From Desulfitobacterium sp050251735 (GTDB lineage: Bacteria > Bacillota > Desulfitobacteriia > Desulfitobacteriales > Desulfitobacteriaceae), in assembly GCA_050251735.1 (NCBI GenBank), contig JBFWMF010000008.1:1-64000 (forward strand): 64,000 nucleotides of DNA, in the 5' to 3' direction. The translations under genes were made by a program, and so were the position numbers. The notes under the pieces are model-generated. The model searched no databases. It was not told the DNA's origin and saw only the letters and a program-made list of their open reading frames with translations. Positions 44,365-53,407 of the stretch are shown here, piece by piece. Each line of letters begins with the position of its first letter. The stretch's first letter is position 1.

Positions 44365-46029
44365 TTATTCTAGCAAGGCCCTGAGTCGCTTTAACTCAGC
44401 GAGTATTTCGTCATACTCTTGGTCTAGGGCTTCGCGGTTGCCTTTCTTCGAGGGCAGGGAAATTCTGCCCACCACCTCACTTAAGCGGTTTTGCAGCACA
44501 ATGATTTTCTTGGCGACTTCTTCCTCTCCGCTATCTTGCTTATCGCTATTCGGAACCTTCTTCAGGTTTGCTAGGAATTCAACATAGCTTCCTTTGAAAC
44601 TGACAATCTTATGACCCTCGATGGTTAGAATGAAGTTTGCCACAGAACTAATAAAGTGGCGGTCGTGGGAGACAAAAAGCAAAGACCGATCATAATTCTG
44701 TAGTGCCTCTTCAATGACCTCCAGAGAGTTAATATCCAAGTAGTTGGTTGGTTCATCGAGCACCAAGAGATTATAATCTTGGCAAAGGATTTTAGCAAAG
44801 GAAGCCTTCACCCGCTCTCCCCCGCTCAGCACACTGACCCTCTTATACACCTGATCTCCTTTAAAAAGCAACCGAGCTAATAAACTTCTGACAAAGCTCT
44901 CAGCATAGATGCTTTCAGCCATAACATTGTCCAAGACACTTTTCTGCTCCTCTAAGATGCTCAAATCCTGGCTGAAATAACCGATTCTAGCACTGGGGGC
45001 AATCCTTACGGACTCCTCTCCCTCCATGATCATTTTCAGCAAGGTACTTTTTCCACACCCATTGGGGCCGATTAGGGCTGCCTTTGCTCCATTTTCAATC
45101 TGAAATCCTGCCTCGCGAAATATAAGGCGATTACCAAAGGCTTTATTGATGTTCTTTCCTTCAATGATCACTTTACTATGCAGTTTTTGGGTCTCCGCAG
45201 GATCTAGCTTGATTTTCTCAATCTTCTTGGGCTTCTCTTTGATTTCCAATTGCTCAATTCTAGACTCGACACTTTTCTTGGTTCGATCTAGGGTAGCTTT
45301 AGCTTTTTGGTTCCCCATCTTGTGCAGCCTGGCCTCTGAGTTTCCCATCCTGCGGGGAGTCTTGCGTACCGACTTTGACTTTTCGCTGGTCTCAATCACG
45401 ACTCGCTCTAAACGTTTTTTTCCTGAAACGTATTGTTCATATTCAAACTGAGCTCGTTCTTTTTCGCGAGCCTTCTGCTCACGATAACTGCTGTAGTTAC
45501 CCGGATAAATCTTTATTCGACCATCCTCTAGCTCCAGAATCTTATTGCATAAACCATCGAGGAGACTGCGGTCATGAGAAATAAGGAATAGGCCACCGTC
45601 ATACCCCGCAAAGTAGTGCTCAATCTGCTCGATTCCTTCCATATCCATATTGCTGGTGGGCTCATCAGCAAAGATCATAGCGCTGTTTTGGCTTAAGCAA
45701 ACCGCCAGCTTAAAACGAGTCTTTTCGCCGCCGCTCAACTTCTCGCTGTAGATCGTAGGAATTTTGAATTTCGACGCCATTTCCTGACTGATCGTTTCCT
45801 GTTCAGGCCGTTCAAGCTGAGAAATTGTCGAAGATTGACCATAGAGCTTCACCCACCCTTCGTCGGGCAGGAGCTTTTGGCTGAGTAAGTTGAGCAAGGT
45901 GGTTTTGCCTACCCCATTAATACCAACGATGCCGATCCTATCCTCTGAGTATAGGCTTAGCTTTTTGATATCAATGACTAGGCGGTCTCCAAAGTATTTT
46001 TTAACATTGCTGCACTCGACTAATAAAAT
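44365..46029 (-). CDS. ABC-F ATPase, likely antibiotic resistance ribosome-protection protein
   Basis: About 554 residues with two ABC domains. The first Walker A is GINGVGKTTLL, the first signature LSGGEKTRF and second Walker A GPNGCGKSTLL, second signature LSGGERVKA. A charged linker lies between them and there is no membrane part. ABC-F proteins of the Vga/Msr/Lsa kind dislodge antibiotics from ribosomes. The first domain needs the codons up to 46029, but that stretch has no ATG, GTG or TTG. AGGAGGGG is followed after six T by ATT TTA TTA GTC, so ATT at 46027-46029 is the best start. The first ordinary start (TTG, 45897) would cut off the first Walker A. A leader attenuator precedes it. 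Confidence 0.85.
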   Translation of the reverse strand: MLLVECSNVKKYFGDRLVIDIKKLSLYSEDRIGIVGINGVGKTTLLNLLSQKLLPDEGWVKLYGQSSTISQLERPEQETISQEMASKFKIPTIYSEKLSGGEKTRFKLAVCLSQNSAMIFADEPTSNMDMEGIEQIEHYFAGYDGGLFLISHDRSLLDGLCNKILELEDGRIKIYPGNYSSYREQKAREKERAQFEYEQYVSGKKRLERVVIETSEKSKSVRKTPRRMGNSEARLHKMGNQKAKATLDRTKKSVESRIEQLEIKEKPKKIEKIKLDPAETQKLHSKVIIEGKNINKAFGNRLIFREAGFQIENGAKAALIGPNGCGKSTLLKMIMEGEESVRIAPSARIGYFSQDLSILEEQKSVLDNVMAESIYAESFVRSLLARLLFKGDQVYKRVSVLSGGERVKASFAKILCQDYNLLVLDEPTNYLDINSLEVIEEALQNYDRSLLFVSHDRHFISSVANFILTIEGHKIVSFKGSYVEFLANLKKVPNSDKQDSGEEEVAKKIIVLQNRLSEVVGRISLPSKKGNREALDQEYDEILAELKRLRALLE

Positions 46030-46200
46030 AAAAAACCCCTCCTATTGTTTGTGGAGAGGATAGTGCCATTTTAGATTACAACACAGCGACTATATTCCAC
46101 CTGTGCCCTAAAAGACTTTTTTCAGGCATAGGGCAAATAGAATATACAGTCAAAGCGCTGTTGTATGAAAAACTATCCACAGAATATCACTATCCACTCA
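46030..46200 (-). promoter_or_regulatory. Leader with attenuator upstream of the ABC-F gene
   Basis: Nested inverted repeats on the minus strand. The outer one is TACAACAGCG...TATATTC with GAATATA...CGCTGTGTTGTA, the inner one TGCCCTA with TTAGGGCA. Next, CCTCTCC can pair with GGAGGGG, the gene's own ribosome site, directly followed by six T. It is therefore both a terminator-like and a site-masking hairpin. A 17-codon ORF is embedded. This layout matches antibiotic-responsive attenuation known for ABC-F and rRNA methylase genes. Confidence 0.7.
46076..46129 (-). CDS. Candidate leader peptide of the ABC-F gene
   Basis: 17 codons, MPEKSLLGHRWNIVAVL, ending in TAA. It runs through the inner and outer hairpin arms, so ribosome stalling on it would change folding. 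No clear ribosome site precedes the ATG, and the frame is open upstream to a GTG near 46178, so the true start may be earlier. Confidence 0.45.
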   Translation of the reverse strand: MPEKSLLGHRWNIVAVL

Positions 46201-46443
46201 CAGTCAAAAATGCATGCGTTTCAAAGCCGTTACTACGACTTATCTCATAAGCATATTTTTCTTGTAAAGTGAATTACTTCATTTCCTGCAGATACCTTAC
46301 CTTTCATTAAGATAGGGCCAATAAAGGCCTCTGTTCATATTATATAAGTTATCATATCGCCATGTCAATCCAACACGTTTCTACACATTCTTATTGAATA
46401 TCATCCAAAATATGTTATATTATTAGCAAGGCGGTGAAACGAG

Positions 46444-46908
46444 ATGGATCCAGAGATACGCGAAATCCTGAATAAGATACTTCATGGCCAATCAGCGATG
46501 AGTGAAGATATCCACTCCATGAAGGACGATATTTCTTCTATGAAGAATGACATTTCCTCACTCCAACAAGATGTTGGCTCCATGAAGAACGATATCACGT
46601 CTCTGCAAAAAGATGTTGGCGACTTACATACACAGATCGCAAAGAATACGATTACATTGGAAAGCACTCGGAAAGATATCAGAATTATGGCTGAGGTTCA
46701 AAAAGCTCATTATGACCAAAATCAGCGAGACCATCAGGAGATGCTCTCTACTGTTAACTCCAGAACAAATGTTATCGAATTAGCTATAAAATCCGTTTCC
46801 ACTACACTAAGCGATGTTCAAGAGGAGAGTCAATCCCTGAACACTCTTCTTGGTCAACACACACTCTCCATAGAAACCATGAGGCGAAAATTAGCAAAGA
46901 CACCCTAA
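46444..46908 (+). CDS. Coiled-coil protein with internal repeats
   Basis: 154 residues, AAGGCGGTG before the ATG. Residues 20-60 contain near-repeats of SMKNDISSLQQDVG, and almost all of it should form a parallel coiled coil. No membrane helix or enzyme motif. It resembles the tail-fibre or spacer type of hypothetical protein common in Firmicutes; function unknown. Confidence 0.6.
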   Translation: MDPEIREILNKILHGQSAMSEDIHSMKDDISSMKNDISSLQQDVGSMKNDITSLQKDVGDLHTQIAKNTITLESTRKDIRIMAEVQKAHYDQNQRDHQEMLSTVNSRTNVIELAIKSVSTTLSDVQEESQSLNTLLGQHTLSIETMRRKLAKTP

Positions 46909-46918
46909 GCAAACATCA

Positions 46919-46966
46919 AGTGCACCCCAAATGTTAGAGAAAATTCTAGCGTTCAAGGTGCACTTT
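46919..46966 (+). terminator. Terminator of the coiled-coil gene
   Basis: Stem AAGTGCACC / GGTGCACTT (46919-46927 with 46958-46966) with T's, 10 bp after the stop. Confidence 0.75.
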
Positions 46967-47064
46967 TTCACTTCCTTCTTATGGTTATCTGTAGCTCTTT
47001 AGTAGTACTCATCTGATCTTGAGTCTCGTTACTCATCTGATCTTGTGCTGTTACTCATTGATTC

Positions 47065-47829
47065 TTACTTCTTCATTCCTGTATAAATGAGGACGGCATC
47101 GCGGAGGAATTCTGCTGCCCCGGGTTGCTTCTCGTCATAATAAGCTGTGAATCTTGAATCATCCACATACATCTGGGCCAGTCCTGCATGAGCTTCCTTG
47201 GAGTAACTTGGCCAGGAGAAGGTGAGCCATTGGCGATGGAGATCGGCTGTTTTTTGAGCCAGCTCCCCTGCGGGGTCCCCTGTCTTAAAGGCCTCATAGA
47301 GTGTGGATAACACTTCTTCACCGAGCTTAGTGAATTCATCATACTGCTCTTGGGACATATTCATAAACTTCTCGTTGGACTTAGCTACGGTTTCTTCACC
47401 GTATTTCTCGCGGATTTCCCGGCCATATTTCTCTTCATTTTCTTCAATCATCTTGCGTTTAAATCCTGCAAATTTTTCTTTGTCGGACATAGTGATTCTC
47501 CCTTCTTTTTGGGCAATGGTCTTCTCAACATTTTCGATGAGTTGATCCAATTGCTCTCGTTTTTCCAGAAGCTTCTCACGATGTTCACGCAGTGCCTTAT
47601 CTCCATCAAAATCCGCTGAGGTTATGATATCTTTAATTCCTTCCAAGCTCATCCCCAACTCTCTGTAAAATAAAATTTGTTGTAAGCGGTCAACCTCGTG
47701 TTGCCCATAAATTCGATACCCTGAAGAAGCGATTCTAGCCGGCCTAAGAATCCCGATTTCATCATAGTATCTGAGGGTGCGTGAGCTGATTCCCGCCAGA
47801 TGAGCTAACTTTTGCACTGTGTATTCCAC
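47065..47829 (-). CDS. MerR-family regulator, TipA-like
   Basis: 254 residues from a GTG at 47829 with AGGAGG at 47835-47840. An N-terminal MerR helix-turn-helix (YTVQKLAHLAGISSRTLRYY) and coiled dimer helix (to about 110) are followed by a TipAS drug-binding domain (about 130-250, MNMSQEQYDEFTKLGEEV). TipA proteins bind thiopeptide-like antibiotics and twist their target promoter. The promoter upstream has the typical stretched spacer, so it probably controls itself. Confidence 0.88.
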   Translation of the reverse strand: MEYTVQKLAHLAGISSRTLRYYDEIGILRPARIASSGYRIYGQHEVDRLQQILFYRELGMSLEGIKDIITSADFDGDKALREHREKLLEKREQLDQLIENVEKTIAQKEGRITMSDKEKFAGFKRKMIEENEEKYGREIREKYGEETVAKSNEKFMNMSQEQYDEFTKLGEEVLSTLYEAFKTGDPAGELAQKTADLHRQWLTFSWPSYSKEAHAGLAQMYVDDSRFTAYYDEKQPGAAEFLRDAVLIYTGMKK

Positions 47830-47846
47830 GTGATCACCTCCTGACG

Positions 47847-47877
47847 AGTTTAAGAATACACCTTGACGCAACGTCAA
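47847..47877 (-). promoter_or_regulatory. MerR-type promoter of the TipA-like gene
   Basis: -35 TTGACG (47872-47877), a 19-bp spacer and -10 TAAACT (47847-47852). A dyad TTGACG...CGTCAA (47863-47877) overlaps the -35 and enters the spacer. The long spacer with a dyad is the hallmark of MerR-activated promoters. Confidence 0.8.
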
Positions 47878-47959
47878 TGTAAAGGGAGAAAATAACATTT
47901 AATTAATAAATTTTTATTAAAGGTCATGACAAAAGGTTTTAATTGAAAGCTTCCTTTTT

Positions 47960-48613
47960 TCAGCTAATGACATCAGGCAATTGATCAAAGTGATCAATTG
48001 CGGCCACATAGTTCTCCACCGAACCAAAGCCATAGCGAGCAAAGATAAAGGGAATCTTAGCGATTTGCGCAGCCTTAGCATCTCCTAGGGTATCCCCTAC
48101 GTAAACGGGATTCTGGAGATGGTTTCGTTCCATAATGAGCTTAATATTCTCGCCCTTGGAAAGGCCTGTTCTACCTGGATTCTCATAATCAACAAAATAC
48201 TTCTCTAGCCGATGAGCAAAGAAAAATGATTCGATATAGCCATCTTGGCAATTGCTGACGATAAAGAGCTTATGCCTTTGTGCCAGTGCTTCGAGAGTTT
48301 TCTCCACATGAGGATACAACATCCCCCCGTGAGTCCTGATCGTCTCAAACTCTATTTCTCCGCCGCGCTCCATGATCTGACACCGTTCCTCCTCGGACAA
48401 GTTAGGAAACAGCTTTCTACCGATTTCGGGAATTTGCAGTCCCATGACACTTTTGATTTGGTCCATAGAGATTTCTTCAGATTGATGCCCTTGCGAACGC
48501 GCATACTCTTCCAAGGCCTGATTCCAGGACAGGCATACGAGCTTCGTCGCATCCCATAAGGTCCCGTCTAGATCGAAAATAATACTATCTACATTCGCCA
48601 ACTTTTCCATCAT
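47960..48613 (-). CDS. HAD-family phosphatase (phosphoglycolate phosphatase-like)
   Basis: 217 residues with all HAD motifs: IFDLDGTLWD (nucleophile), VSNCQDGY, KGENIK and YVGDTLGDAKAA. The helical cap of about 80 residues is of the PGP/beta-phosphoglucomutase type. The substrate is undetermined. AAGGGGA lies before twin ATGs. Confidence 0.88.
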   Translation of the reverse strand: MMEKLANVDSIIFDLDGTLWDATKLVCLSWNQALEEYARSQGHQSEEISMDQIKSVMGLQIPEIGRKLFPNLSEEERCQIMERGGEIEFETIRTHGGMLYPHVEKTLEALAQRHKLFIVSNCQDGYIESFFFAHRLEKYFVDYENPGRTGLSKGENIKLIMERNHLQNPVYVGDTLGDAKAAQIAKIPFIFARYGFGSVENYVAAIDHFDQLPDVIS

Positions 48614-48740
48614 TAATTCCCCTTATCTGAGAATTTGACCAACCTCTGATCATAAAACCTATAATGATTTATCCAGCTTCAGATCATCGTACCTACTACG
48701 TTTAAGATTAAACAAGTAAAGTTAAAATTGTGCCATTATT

Positions 48741-49763
48741 TTATAAAATTCCCTTGAGATCCGCCATGAAGGAATCTACAGCTTCCTCTCGTGTCGCCCA
48801 GGAAGTCACCAATCGAATAGCAGTCTGTGTGCCGAGTTTGCCCCAAATTTCAAAATGATAGTTAACCTTAAGCTGGGCCACGATCTCCTCGGAGAAAATG
48901 GGGAAGACCTGATTAGAGCTGGATTCGGCAAGAAATTTAACCCCTGCTTCTTTTAATTCATCGCGCAGCTTATAAGCCATACGGTTAGCGTGAGTTGCTA
49001 GGTCAAAATACAAATTATCCCGAAAAAGCTCAAGGAACTGAATACCGATTACCCTTCCTTTCGCCAAAAGGGCACCCTTTTGCTTCATATGATAGCGAAA
49101 ATCCGGTTTCAAGACTTCATTGCACAGTACCAAAGCCTCCCCAAGAAGGGCACCATTCTTGGTTCCACCAATATAAAAAGCATCGACTAGCTTAGGTAAA
49201 TCTGCTAAGTCCAGATCGTTCCCTTCCGCGCACAAAGCCGAACCGAGTCTGGCCCCATCCATAAATAAGTAAAGATCCTTTTCCCGGCAAAACTGACTGA
49301 GGGCCTGAAGTTCCTTTTTAGTATAAACCGTGCCCACCTCTGTGGTATTGGAGATGTACACCATCTTAGGCTTGACCATATGTTCGTCAGTATGAGCAGT
49401 CAGCACCCCTTGAATCTGGGCCGGAGTAAGCTTGCCGTCCTTGCTCTCCGCGGTGAGCACTTTGTGGCCCGTGGCTTCGATGGCCCCCGTCTCATGGACA
49501 AAGATATGTCCGGTCTGCGCAGCAATAGCGGCCTCATGAGGTCTCAGAAAGGCCGAAATCGCCACCAGATTAGCTTGGGTTCCTCCCGTAAGAAAGTGAA
49601 TATCCAAGTCCTTATTTCCCAACCGCTTACGCAAAAGTTCGCTGGCCCCTTGGCAAAAGGAGTCCTCTCCATACCCTTGCTCTTGAACAAGGTTCGATTC
49701 CAGCAGAGCCTCGAGAATCCGCGGATGGGCTCCTTCACTATAGTCATTTTTAAAGCTGATCAT
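48741..49763 (-). CDS. ltaE: Low-specificity L-threonine aldolase
   Basis: 340 residues, a PLP enzyme splitting threonine into glycine and acetaldehyde. FLTGGTQANLVAI, VHETGAIEATGHKV and YIGGTKNGALLGEAL (PLP lysine in GGTKNG) are typical. GGAGGA precedes the ATG. A remnant of threonine dehydratase lies just upstream, so two threonine-degrading genes once stood together. Confidence 0.88.
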   Translation of the reverse strand: MISFKNDYSEGAHPRILEALLESNLVQEQGYGEDSFCQGASELLRKRLGNKDLDIHFLTGGTQANLVAISAFLRPHEAAIAAQTGHIFVHETGAIEATGHKVLTAESKDGKLTPAQIQGVLTAHTDEHMVKPKMVYISNTTEVGTVYTKKELQALSQFCREKDLYLFMDGARLGSALCAEGNDLDLADLPKLVDAFYIGGTKNGALLGEALVLCNEVLKPDFRYHMKQKGALLAKGRVIGIQFLELFRDNLYFDLATHANRMAYKLRDELKEAGVKFLAESSSNQVFPIFSEEIVAQLKVNYHFEIWGKLGTQTAIRLVTSWATREEAVDSFMADLKGIL

Positions 49764-49837
49764 TTATTATCCTCCACTTCGTAAATCAAATATCTCTTTT
49801 AAAAAACTAACAATTAACTTAACTAATTAAACAGTAA

Positions 49838-49995
49838 TTATACCAAGGGGTATCCGGCCTCCTCGAGGCGCTTGCTAATCCGTTTTTGATGTTCAGGGCT
49901 TTGCGTTTCGGAACGAGAACGGTATCCACCTTGGGCAATTGCTCAAAAGTTTCTAAGCCAATCGTCCCTTGTCCCGCCATAACCTCCCAATTCCC
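49838..49995 (-). pseudogene. Remnant of threonine dehydratase (IlvA/TdcB)
   Basis: NWEVMAGQGTIGLETFEQLP and VDTVLVP match the conserved PLP-domain segment that precedes the Gly-rich loop of threonine dehydratases. The chain is then joined, in another frame, to SPEHQKRISKRLEEAGYPLV, which looks like the end of the family's ACT domain. Hence large N-terminal and internal deletions. About 50 codons remain. Confidence 0.7.
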
Positions 49996-50057
49996 TGAGC
50001 TTTAGTATATACCGAAAAAGCTTCCCTCACCCCAAGATAGCCGACAGAACATGAAAA

Positions 50058-50082
50058 TAGGCATCCCGCGGAGGAATGCCTA
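50058..50082 (-). terminator. Terminator of pdxST
   Basis: Stem TAGGCAT / ATGCCTA with TTTT on the minus exit, 60 bp after pdxT. Confidence 0.6.
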
Positions 50083-50143
50083 AATATAATTCTCTATATT
50101 GCTCGCTGAATCCTTTTTCTTCGCCATCAGCAGATCTTTCGTA

Positions 50144-50743
50144 TTAGATTACATTTTGAGACCACGTTTGGAGATCCCGATGAGAGATCATATCGAGAAA
50201 CATTTGATGGATTTTACGATCATCATTTAATTCTGGGTGGAAGGAAAGACCGATTTGATTTTTATAACGAACAGCCACAATGTGTTCATTGACCTCACCG
50301 AGAACCTCCACACCCGCTTTGACTGACTCGATATAGGGTGCACGAATAAAGGTCATGGGAACCTTACCCAAATCCCCAACTACCTCTTCGGTATAAAAGC
50401 TCCCCAGCTGCCTTCCGTAAGCATTCCGCTTAACCGTTACCGGTAAGGTACCAAAGTGATGGGCCGAATCGTTGCTGAGCTCTTCAGCAAGAAGAATAAG
50501 TCCCGCACAGGTGCCTAGTACAGGCAGACCCTCGACGATCTTCTCCTGCAGAGGCTCGAACATATCCAACTCCCGGAGCAATTTCCCTTGGGTGGTACTC
50601 TCCCCTCCCGGCAGAATCAGTCCGTCAAAATTTTGACGAGCATCATTGCCATTGCGGAGCTCTAGATAATCGACACCAAGTTCCTTGAGGATTTTCTCAT
50701 GCTCGGCAAAGGCTCCTTGCACAGCCAATACTCCTACGATCAT
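50144..50743 (-). CDS. pdxT: Pyridoxal 5'-phosphate synthase glutaminase subunit
   Basis: 199 residues from the ATG at 50743, giving the family start MIVGVLAVQGAF. It releases ammonia from glutamine for PdxS. The triad is visible: Cys in VLGTCAGLIL, and His and Glu in SFHPEL. LPGGEST forms the oxyanion loop. It starts 1 bp after pdxS. Confidence 0.96.
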   Translation of the reverse strand: MIVGVLAVQGAFAEHEKILKELGVDYLELRNGNDARQNFDGLILPGGESTTQGKLLRELDMFEPLQEKIVEGLPVLGTCAGLILLAEELSNDSAHHFGTLPVTVKRNAYGRQLGSFYTEEVVGDLGKVPMTFIRAPYIESVKAGVEVLGEVNEHIVAVRYKNQIGLSFHPELNDDRKIHQMFLDMISHRDLQTWSQNVI

Positions 50744-50744
50744 C

Positions 50745-51629
50745 TTACTTGCCTCGTTCAGCCATAAGCAGCTCGATTTCCTGCTCGTTGATTCCGACCA
50801 TGGCTTCCCCAAGATCCTCGGACAGTTCAGCCAACACCTTCGGATCCTGGTAATTCGTCACTGCTTTGACGATCGCTTGGGCTCTTTTAGCAGGATCTCC
50901 CGATTTAAAGATACCGGAACCTACAAAAACTCCCTCCGCTCCCAGCTGCATCATTAAGGCAGCATCCGCAGGAGTCGCGATACCACCGGCAGCGAAATTG
51001 ACCACCGGCAGACGACGATGCTCATGGACATAAAGCACCAACTCATAAGGCACTTGAAGTTCTTTTGCTTCTTGGAACAGCTCATCTTCTCGCATACCGA
51101 CCACGCGGCTGATTTGACGGTTGATCATGCGCATATGACGAACGGCTTGTACTACATCTCCGGTGCCCGGTTCACCCTTGGTCCGAATCATCGTAGCTCC
51201 TTCGTTAATTCTACGTAGAGCTTCCCCCAGATCTTTGGCCCCGCAGACAAAGGGAACCTTAAATCTGGTCTTATCAATGTGGTAGACATCATCAGCAGGG
51301 GAAAGCACTTCGCTCTCATCAATATAATCAATTTCGATTGCCTCAAGAATCTGAGCCTCGACAAAATGACCGATCCGACACTTGGCCATAACTGGAATAG
51401 AAACTGCATTTTGGATACCTTTTATCATCTTCGGATCACTCATCCGGGATACACCGCCAACAGCACGAATGTCAGCTGGGATCCGCTCTAGAGCCATCAC
51501 CGCGCAGGCTCCTGCCGCTTCGGCAATCTTCGCTTGCTCCGGGGTGGTCACATCCATGATCACGCCGCCTTTCAGCATTTGGGCAAGCTCCTTGTTCAGG
51601 TCATATTGTTTGTTGTTTATAGTATTCAT
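50745..51629 (-). CDS. pdxS: Pyridoxal 5'-phosphate synthase subunit PdxS
   Basis: 294 residues, a (beta/alpha)8 barrel that forms PLP from ribose 5-phosphate, glyceraldehyde 3-phosphate and ammonia. MKGGVIMDV-type start (here LKGGVIMDVTTPEQA), the lysines of VMAKCRIGHF and ATMIRTKGEPGTG are conserved. Operon with pdxT; divergent from pdxR. Confidence 0.97.
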   Translation of the reverse strand: MNTINNKQYDLNKELAQMLKGGVIMDVTTPEQAKIAEAAGACAVMALERIPADIRAVGGVSRMSDPKMIKGIQNAVSIPVMAKCRIGHFVEAQILEAIEIDYIDESEVLSPADDVYHIDKTRFKVPFVCGAKDLGEALRRINEGATMIRTKGEPGTGDVVQAVRHMRMINRQISRVVGMREDELFQEAKELQVPYELVLYVHEHRRLPVVNFAAGGIATPADAALMMQLGAEGVFVGSGIFKSGDPAKRAQAIVKAVTNYQDPKVLAELSEDLGEAMVGINEQEIELLMAERGK

Positions 51630-51743
51630 ACCAAAACCTCACTTTACTTGTTCATCAGTTTCAAGTATACTCAAATCTGGCTATATTAAAAATAACCAAT
51701 TTCCTATTTTTTTATACGACCAAATTGAGAAGGAGTCCTCAAG

Positions 51744-53180
51744 ATGTTGACCTATTCTTTTGAAAATATAGGGTCAGAAAGCATGTATGAATATCTCTAC
51801 CATTGCATCAAAAAAGATATTTTACAAAAATTATTAAAGCCTAATGAAAAGCTCCCCTCCAAACGAGCCTTTGCCAAAAACCTTGGGGTGAGCATCATTA
51901 CCATTGAGAACGCCTATGCTCAATTGGCCGCCGAAGGCTATATTTATACTCTGCCCAAGCGGGGATACTTTGTGGCCAATCTAGAGGGACAAACCCTTCA
52001 TTCCCTTCGGGAAAAACCGCAGGAAGTACTAGGCCAGAAGCAAAAAAATGAGCCAGCTTATTATGCCGACTTCGTCAGAAATTCCGTAGCTCCCGATTCT
52101 TTTCCCTTCTCCATCTGGACTAAGCTCCTGCGCGACGTGACCGATACGGAAAGCGAGGCTGCTCTCTTATCCGATACCTCGGTAGGTGGCGTCACGAAGC
52201 TAAGGCAGGCTCTTGCTGAACATCTTTACCAATTCCGCGGGCTATCTGTGGAGCCTGAACAGATCATTGTCGGTGCCGGAACCCAATACCTCTACAGCGT
52301 CCTGATCCAGCTCTTAGGTAGAAATCGCAGCTATGCCGTAGAAGACCCTGGCTATCCTCGGCTGATGAGAATCTATGAGAGCAATGATGTCAAATGTTAT
52401 CCGATTCCTATGGATGCTTCCGGGGTTATGCCGGACGATATCAAGAGCCGTGGCGCCCAGATTCTGCACATTACGCCCTCTCATCATTTCCCGACCGGAA
52501 TCGTCATGCCCGTCAGTCGACGCTATGAGCTCTTAAGCTGGGCAGCCCAACAAAATGAGCACTATATTATTGAAGATGACTATGACTGCGAATTCCGTCT
52601 TTTCGGCAAACCCATCCCCACCCTGCAAAGTATCGATATCATGGAAAAAGTGATCTACATCAACACCTTCTCTAAAAGCCTAGCTCCCACCTTTCGGATC
52701 AGCTACATGGTTCTCCCCAGGCATCTTGTAAAGCGGTATTATGAAAAGTTGGGCTTTTACTCCTGCACCGTCTCTACCTTTGAGCAATTCACTCTGGCCC
52801 GTTTCATCTCTGAGGGTTATTTTGAAAAGCATATTAACCGGATGCGAACCTATTACCGCAAGCAACGGGATACCATCCTCAAAGCCCTCCGCCAAAGCGA
52901 TTTAAGCCCCTATGTTACGATTCGCGAAGAGGATTCCGGGCTACATTTCCTAATGAAAATTAATACCCAGGTGGACGACGAAAAGCTTATCCTAGCGGCC
53001 AAAAATGCCGGCATTCGCATTTCCTGTGTCTCTCAATATTACCATGACAACCCTGATCATCAGACCCATGAAATTATCCTGAACTATTCAGGCATAGAGC
53101 CGGAGAAGATTAACACAGCCATCCAACGTCTGAGTCAATGCCTTCTGGCTGAGATCTTGCATCCCGCGAAAGCTACTTGA
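51744..53180 (+). CDS. pdxR: MocR-family regulator PdxR
   Basis: 478 residues: a GntR winged helix (1-75, KLPSKRAFAKNLGVSIITIE) fused to an aminotransferase-like domain with a PLP lysine in INTFSKSLAPTF. Next to pdxST it is the expected PLP-sensing regulator of that operon (known as PdxR in Corynebacterium, Listeria and Streptococcus). The 114-bp gap between them should hold its sites. Confidence 0.92.
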   Translation: MLTYSFENIGSESMYEYLYHCIKKDILQKLLKPNEKLPSKRAFAKNLGVSIITIENAYAQLAAEGYIYTLPKRGYFVANLEGQTLHSLREKPQEVLGQKQKNEPAYYADFVRNSVAPDSFPFSIWTKLLRDVTDTESEAALLSDTSVGGVTKLRQALAEHLYQFRGLSVEPEQIIVGAGTQYLYSVLIQLLGRNRSYAVEDPGYPRLMRIYESNDVKCYPIPMDASGVMPDDIKSRGAQILHITPSHHFPTGIVMPVSRRYELLSWAAQQNEHYIIEDDYDCEFRLFGKPIPTLQSIDIMEKVIYINTFSKSLAPTFRISYMVLPRHLVKRYYEKLGFYSCTVSTFEQFTLARFISEGYFEKHINRMRTYYRKQRDTILKALRQSDLSPYVTIREEDSGLHFLMKINTQVDDEKLILAAKNAGIRISCVSQYYHDNPDHQTHEIILNYSGIEPEKINTAIQRLSQCLLAEILHPAKAT

Positions 53181-53355
53181 AATTGAACCTAATATTATTG
53201 CTCTGCAAAACAATGACTTATGAGCATAGCTAAACATACAAAAAAAAGCGATTTGCGTGGAAGGGCATTATAGAAACAAGCATACTAACCCCTAAAGCGC
53301 CTGAACGGTGCGGATGTATGGTATGGTAAGCTACACGACCCAGACATAACAAAAT

Positions 53356-53393
53356 AAAAACGCTACAAAAGCACACAGCCTTTGTAGCGTTTT
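53356..53393. terminator. Bidirectional terminator between pdxR and trxB
   Basis: Stem AAAACGCTACAAA / TTTGTAGCGTTTT (53357-53369 with 53381-53393). It ends trxB and possibly pdxR, which lies 176 bp upstream. Confidence 0.8.
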
Positions 53394-53407
53394 ATTATAG
53401 CAGATAA

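Noticed and set aside
45897..45899. TTG as true start of the ABC-F protein
   Set aside because: It would remove the first Walker A, whose codons lie immediately upstream in the same frame.
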